From assembly GCF_004664715.2 (NCBI RefSeq), contig NC_051083.1, forward strand, positions 101,709,661 through 101,773,660: DNA of 64,000 bases. The letters are read 5' to 3'. Positions 58,888 through 64,000 of this stretch are shown piece by piece. The first letter of the stretch is position 1. The number at the start of each line of letters is the position of its first letter. The position numbers and the translations under genes were made by a program. Source of the DNA: Peromyscus leucopus (Eukaryota; Chordata; Mammalia; Rodentia; Cricetidae). The notes beneath the pieces are model-generated. The model was not told where the DNA came from. It searched no databases and saw only the letters and a program-made list of their open reading frames with translations.

Positions 58888-60634
58888 ATTAAAACCTGGA
58901 AAACAAAGAGAAAAAAATCCAACTTTATCTTGCAAACATAATATATTCAAACCAAACTACTGAATGAGTAGATGCATAAACTCATAAAATATAAAGTAAT
59001 GAATGCATAGTAAACCTAGAAATATAAGTGCTTATAATAAGCTTCTTAAAAACTATAAACATCAAAACTCCAATAGAAACAGATTAAAGTGCATGAAGAC
59101 AGGATTCACTAAGTGGGTAACATGAATAAAATAAAAATTGAAGAGATCATTACATTCCAGGAAGGAACAAAAGAGATGAGAGATTAGGAGATTAGACAAT
59201 TAGTATCTAAGCACTATTCTACTATTCTATAACACAGTAGTGTACTGTCTTATTTTATTTTATGTTTTATGAATAACCAGAAGAGTGGATCTCAAATGCT
59301 CTTAACAAAATTTAATGTTAAGGAGCTGGAAGTATAAAATTTCCTGATCTGATTAGTATATATGGTATATGGGAGTTGTAATATTTTACATTAACCTAGA
59401 AATGTGAAATTATATGTTAATCAAAAATGTTAAAAAGCATTTGAAGACATGGAAATGGTAAGTATTCTGATTTAATCAATATACATTGTATGCACACATT
59501 GAACTATCACATAATAATTCTTAACTTAGTGCAACTAGACCATTTAAATATACATACAAACTTATAATTTTAGAAATTCAACCTAAATAATTATATGATC
59601 TTGTGTAAGATTGCACTTAATCTCTTTAGACCTCAAATGGCTGATGTTTATAATAGAAAGGGAAAAGGTAACTGGTTTCTCTTTTCTGTCCTTGAGTGCA
59701 CATAGACAATTGGTTGCAGAACAAACACAGTGAGTTAATGTATTTGAATGGAGGCTATTTCATTATTTAAGGTAGCTTCTATATATCATTCGATTAGAAG
59801 GCACACCTAGTATATTCTCAGGTATATTTATTGGTAGGAAAAAGTGAGCCACAATGCTCTTTCAGTATAACTAAATAAGAATTTAGTCACTTGTATTTTA
59901 TAAAAATCATTTGTCTACTTGCTGCATATAGGTGATCCTAGCCAAGTCTATATTTTTATGTTGCTGTGGAAGCAGAAATTTGTTGGATGCTTTTGTCACT
60001 TGCAATTACATAAGACACAATTCAACTCTTCTTTTCTATTGGGAACCTCGACTATATCAGAAAAGGTCTCAAATGGTGTTGACCCTTCCTGTCCTTCATA
60101 AAAAATAAGCACTGGAATAGAAAGAACTGTTCCCAAAGGAGAATGACAAATCCACAAATGGAGGTTTAAAAGCTAAGGAAAGATAATTGTATAAAACCCA
60201 AAATATATAGAGATAAAATATCACAAACTATAATGTTTTTGCTGGACTTTCTTGCAAATTGGTAAATCAATTTTTAGTGGTACATAAGGAAAGCAGCCAC
60301 TTTACTAATCTCAAGTTCAGATCTGGGTTATACAGAATTATTGGACATAGAGAAATCAAAGCTTTGTTACCTGAGATTGCAGTTCACAACAGATTACAAG
60401 AATGTAGTGAAAACAGGAAGCAGAGTAAAGAAGCTGTCATAGGAAACAGTCTGTATTAAAAGAAATAGATGATTGTAAAGTTACCAAACATCTCCCCACA
60501 GCCTCGAGCATTTACTGAAGCGACAACCAGTTTAATGGCCCCTGGGGATGTTCCCACATTAGAATTCTGCTCAGCAATTACAGGAGTAATAACTGCAGCT
60601 ATTGATTGAACTCACATTATATGGACAGGTACTG
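58888..60634. other. About 1.7 kb without gene or clear repeat
   Basis: AT-rich single-copy-looking DNA. No exon-like signal. Confidence 0.4.
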
Positions 60635-60800
60635 ATGAGAAAGACTTTATGTGCTTCTTCCGTACAATAATCTTCTGAAATTGGTACTATTAATATTGTA
60701 ACGTTATAGATGAGGAAACTGAAAGCTCAGTTACAGAAAAAACCAAAGCAAAAGAGCTTGAATGGAATTTCAGATCTTCTAGGCTCCAAAGCCCTGAAGG
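60635..60800 (+). repeat. MIR
   Basis: 'ttggtactattaatattgta' and 'atagatgaggaaactgaaag', the conserved MIR core, then a degraded 3' part. Confidence 0.8.
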
Positions 60801-61340
60801 TTTATCCAATCTTCCCTGCTGTCCTCCTCAATAGGACTCTTTCATCATACTCTATTATGGATTCTGGACTTTCGTTCCAATTTCTCTTGTCACAAACACA
60901 TCCAATCTTTGGCATTTTTTTTAAAAAACAGAAATGGCAATGCTCTGGCAGTTTTCCAGAAAAAGCTCTCATTCTTGGGAGGGAGGAAATGACTAAAAAA
61001 TTCATCAGCAACACAACAGAGTGGCTGGAGCATTTTTCTTTGTTGATGAATAGGAATTAATTATCACTACAAGTTTGCAACTATTTGCAATGGAATCTGA
61101 TTTCAGAAATTATTTTTCATTTCACTTTTGTCAGAGTACGTAAAATTACCCTGAAAGCTCAATGATATGTCCACTGCAGTTTTAAGAATGGTGGAGGAAT
61201 TCTCTACACAGAGAAGAGGATACACACATGTATAAAAGCTAGGAATAATAGTAATGAATTCAGAAACTGCAGTCTCTTCAGTAGTCCACAGTGGTCCTTA
61301 AAACTGTTTCATTCATGTGGAATATCTTTAAAAGTTTTGA
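60801..61340. other. No gene seen
   Basis: The 116-codon + frame at 60710-61060 starts inside the MIR and has no recognisable similarity. Confidence 0.4.
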
Positions 61341-61344
61341 CATT

Positions 61345-61530
61345 TATTCATTTATATTTTGTATGGAGATTTATAGGTGAGCATGTGTACATCAGCCCTT
61401 GCATGGAGGTCAGAGGACAACTCATCAATTCTATCATACCACCACTTGGGTCTTGGGATTAGTCTCAGTTTATCAAGAGTGCTAATGCTAACAGGCACCT
61501 TTACCCACTGAGCCAATTCACTGGGAGAAT
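61345..61530 (-). repeat. B3-type SINE
   Basis: 'catggaggtcagaggacaac' and 'acctttacccactgagccaa', the reversed body and head. Confidence 0.8.
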
Positions 61531-62382
61531 CTTTCAAAATCAGTTTTGTGGACTTTGTTTCAAAGATTCTAAATCAACAGGTCAGAGATAGGACTGAGGA
61601 ACATAAATTTGAATGATACTTAGCTGCCATCACCCAGATAAATCTCAGGTTGACACAAGAAAAAAATCCTGGAATAATTTGCTGACATCAGGAAGCAACT
61701 ATCATAACAAAGACCACAAGATAGGTTGGTTGATAGAGAAGTCAGTTAAGACAAAGTGATTCTTCAGAATGAGCTTTATTTGAAAAGAGAGCCTTTTGAA
61801 CATGCCTTGGAGGGAGGAAGAAAGACTTCAGTTCAGAAAACCAGGAGAAACGACATTAAAAGATACAGCGTAGATTATGTAAGCTACCTAGCAACAAAGC
61901 TCACTGATTCAGTCACTATGCAAGCTCTTCATTTTATTCTTCTCATTTTGTTTATAGGCAGAAATAACACTGGTATCAAAGTAAAACCATGTCTATCTAT
62001 TGTCTTTGACTTCAGTCAAACTGTCTATGAGCACCACTGCTGAAATTATTTTATGTAGAAGACATAAAATACTATAGAAATTAGGGAAGATGAAAAAACA
62101 TAATATGAAAGATTGAGGGAGATAGGTGACATACACAATGTGATGGAGAACTCAATGGGAAAGGGGGGCAAGATAAGGAGAAACAGAGATTCTACAGAGA
62201 AATACACCGCCAACAAAGATGATATCTGACTTTCATTGTTTCAGATTAATATTTTAATCTATTTTACCTAAGAAGGAGCTGGGTACTGACTAGGACCATA
62301 GCTGTATCTTGAAGTTGAAGGAGGGATGGTTTGCATTTGTTTCTCTAGCTAACCTATCTGTGTTATGAACCTGCACAACAGA

Positions 62383-62385
<3 letters not shown>
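61531..62385. other. No gene seen
   Basis: No repeat or exon identified. Confidence 0.4.
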
Positions 62386-62433
<48 letters not shown>

Positions 62434-62545
62434 TGTGTGTGTGCATGCGTACATACACACAGACACAGAGAAATTGACTGTGTGTGTATATGTGTGTATG
62501 TGTGTGTGAGAGACAGAGAGACAGAGAGACAGAGACTGAGGGAAT
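62386..62545. repeat. (CA)n/(GT)n/(GAGACA)n complex simple repeat
   Basis: A CA run to 62430 turns at once into GT (an inverted CA/TG junction), followed by GT-rich and AGAGACAG-rich tracts. Confidence 0.95.
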
Positions 62546-62679
62546 GAGAAAATGTGATCTAATATCAAGGAAAGCTCAGGTCCAAGGAGTCTACAAACAT
62601 TCCTCACAGTTGGTGTAAAGACTCCAAGTCTGAGTCCTCTGTTGTTATTTTTACCATGTTGGAGCTCCAGGTCTATAGG

Positions 62680-62752
62680 CTGCATAAATATATATACATA
62701 TATATGTATATACATACATATACACACACATATGTGTATATATATATATGCA
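62680..62752. repeat. TA/CATA-rich simple repeat
   Basis: ATATATACATATATAT-type sequence. Confidence 0.9.
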
Positions 62753-64000
62753 CTCAAAGATGTGTGGTTCTTTTCTCTTAGACTGAACTCCAGGGAAGTT
62801 CTAAGAATAAGGCTGGGATAGTCATCCAGTTGCTTCACTGTGAGCACATATCCTCTATGACATGAGTTTACCTGTAGTACTTCAAAGACTACCCATTCCT
62901 CACTTACAGGCAGGGCTCATCACAGATTGGTCATATGCTATAATTAGCCTACAAGCCAAATGGAAACTGTTTGCTCAAGAATGACTTCCAGACATTTGGC
63001 AGGATGAGATAGGAAGTAGAGCCAATTTCTTACTATTTTTTCCTGAAGTATGATGTCAGAATCGTGTACAAAAAAAAAAAAACCACAAGTTTTAAACTCT
63101 CCCTCTTAGATAATGCAACCAGGAGAGTGGAAGAATGAGGCTGTGGTGAAAGTAAAAATGGCTACTACAGGACAACATGGCAGCTCACACATACTGCTGT
63201 TGCGAGGAAGCTTAAACCCCATGTAGGAAGCAAAACAGAAGGGCAAGAGTGATTGAGTCAGATGACAGAGGACAGTTTGGCTAGTGTCAGAATACTTCCT
63301 TTGCTTCCAGTAATGATCAAAGTGTGAGTGTATGTGGGGCCGATTTCTAACTATCTGTGCATAGCTCTAATGTAGCTCAATAAAAAGCAGAAAATCAAAC
63401 ACAAAAACCCACTTCAAAAAGGCTGTTACACATAACAGAGAATCAAAGACAAGACAAAGAGAAAAACTGTACAAATCACAAATAACAGGATAAGTGCATG
63501 AATTTATCTCTAGGAAGCCTCCACTGACTAATCAAATTGCTGATATCCATGTTTTCCCAGCATCCTATATCTAAAGGAAATAAAAATGACAGCAAAAAAA
63601 AAACTAGTGCAGGAGACTTTAGTAGGTGTATCTATGAGTCCCAAACTACTCACTTTTTTTTTTTAGTTACCAGTACTACAGGTGTATCATTGAGCTAAAC
63701 ATCAGAAGTCACTTTGGATGCAAAATACATGTAAACTGGAAACTGGCAAAATACCATTATTATAATGTCTCATCTACCTTTCACATCAACCACTTAAATA
63801 TTGTGATAAGATGTATTTCAAACAAGGAAACCAAAATGAGGCTTTGGTGACTCTAAGTTAGTAAACAACCCTTAGTCATCAAAAACATCATTCATAAACC
63901 ATTTATTGTTATTAAAATAGGAAGACCACTATAGATAAAAGAATTTTAAATATTAAGTGAAATAAAACCCAAACTTTTTTATTTTTAAATGAACTCATTG
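62753..64000. other. No gene seen
   Basis: Short A and T runs at 63069-63081 and 63654-63664, otherwise single-copy-looking. Confidence 0.4.

Noticed and set aside
62290..62847. 185-codon minus frame
   Set aside because: Built on CA/GT and TA simple repeats, as are frames at 6495, 14669-14914, 35611 and 45117-45523.

Overview
This is a mammalian, almost certainly rodent, genomic window with no host protein-coding exon that I can recognise. It is about as AT-rich as ordinary intergenic or intronic rodent DNA and is dominated by B1, ID and B2/B3/B4-type SINEs, many LINE-1 fragments (several with the long Lx-type 3' UTR) and LTR elements. The young B1 copies have the internal form 'gagttccaggaaaaggc(g/a)caaagctacacagag'. 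Several LTR-like repeats contain the '(c/t)ggccaat agc.aggcag' core that I associate with cricetid rodents (deer mice, voles, hamsters). I therefore infer a cricetid, without being able to name the species.

Layout. 1-11,000: SINEs, simple repeats, an L1 3' UTR and one LTR-like repeat between unremarkable single-copy-looking stretches. 11,000-17,000: L1 pieces (3' UTR, ORF2 end, RT half). 17,150-25,515: one large L1 on the + strand (ORF1 remnant, ORF2 endonuclease, a 500-N assembly gap, ORF2 C-terminus, 3' UTR). Its 3' UTR is split by an antisense, structurally complete IAP-type endogenous retrovirus (21,414-24,563) with two 323-bp LTRs, a perfect 6-bp target duplication, a tRNA-Phe primer site, a gag remnant joined directly to an env TM remnant, and several tandem duplications. 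25,500-41,000: mixed SINEs, medium reiterated repeats, L1 3' UTRs, an ERV relic near 32-33 kb and two longer low-repeat stretches (28,750-29,800 and 36,360-38,460). 41,046-43,445: a minus-strand L1 with a tiny B1 insertion. 45,770-47,672: an ancient MLT1-like LTR split by an unidentified 1.5-kb segment. 49,600-53,700: three LTR-type repeats, one with a clear 6-bp target duplication. 53,700-58,700: L1 fragments in alternating orientation, and a processed pseudogene of ATP synthase subunit c (ATP5MC2) lying inside an L1 3' UTR. 58,900-64,000: mostly single-copy-looking DNA with a MIR, a B3-type SINE and simple repeats.

No gene in the window looks able to make a functional product. The main biology is nested retrotransposition: SINEs and an ERV into L1s, a retropseudogene into an L1, and B1-derived sequence inside an LTR. 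The youngest-looking event is the IAP-type provirus, whose LTRs differ at three positions, all G/A (C/T) transitions. It lacks the whole of pro, pol and env SU, so it could only have moved with proteins supplied in trans. Repeat family names are from memory of consensus sequences, not from a database search.
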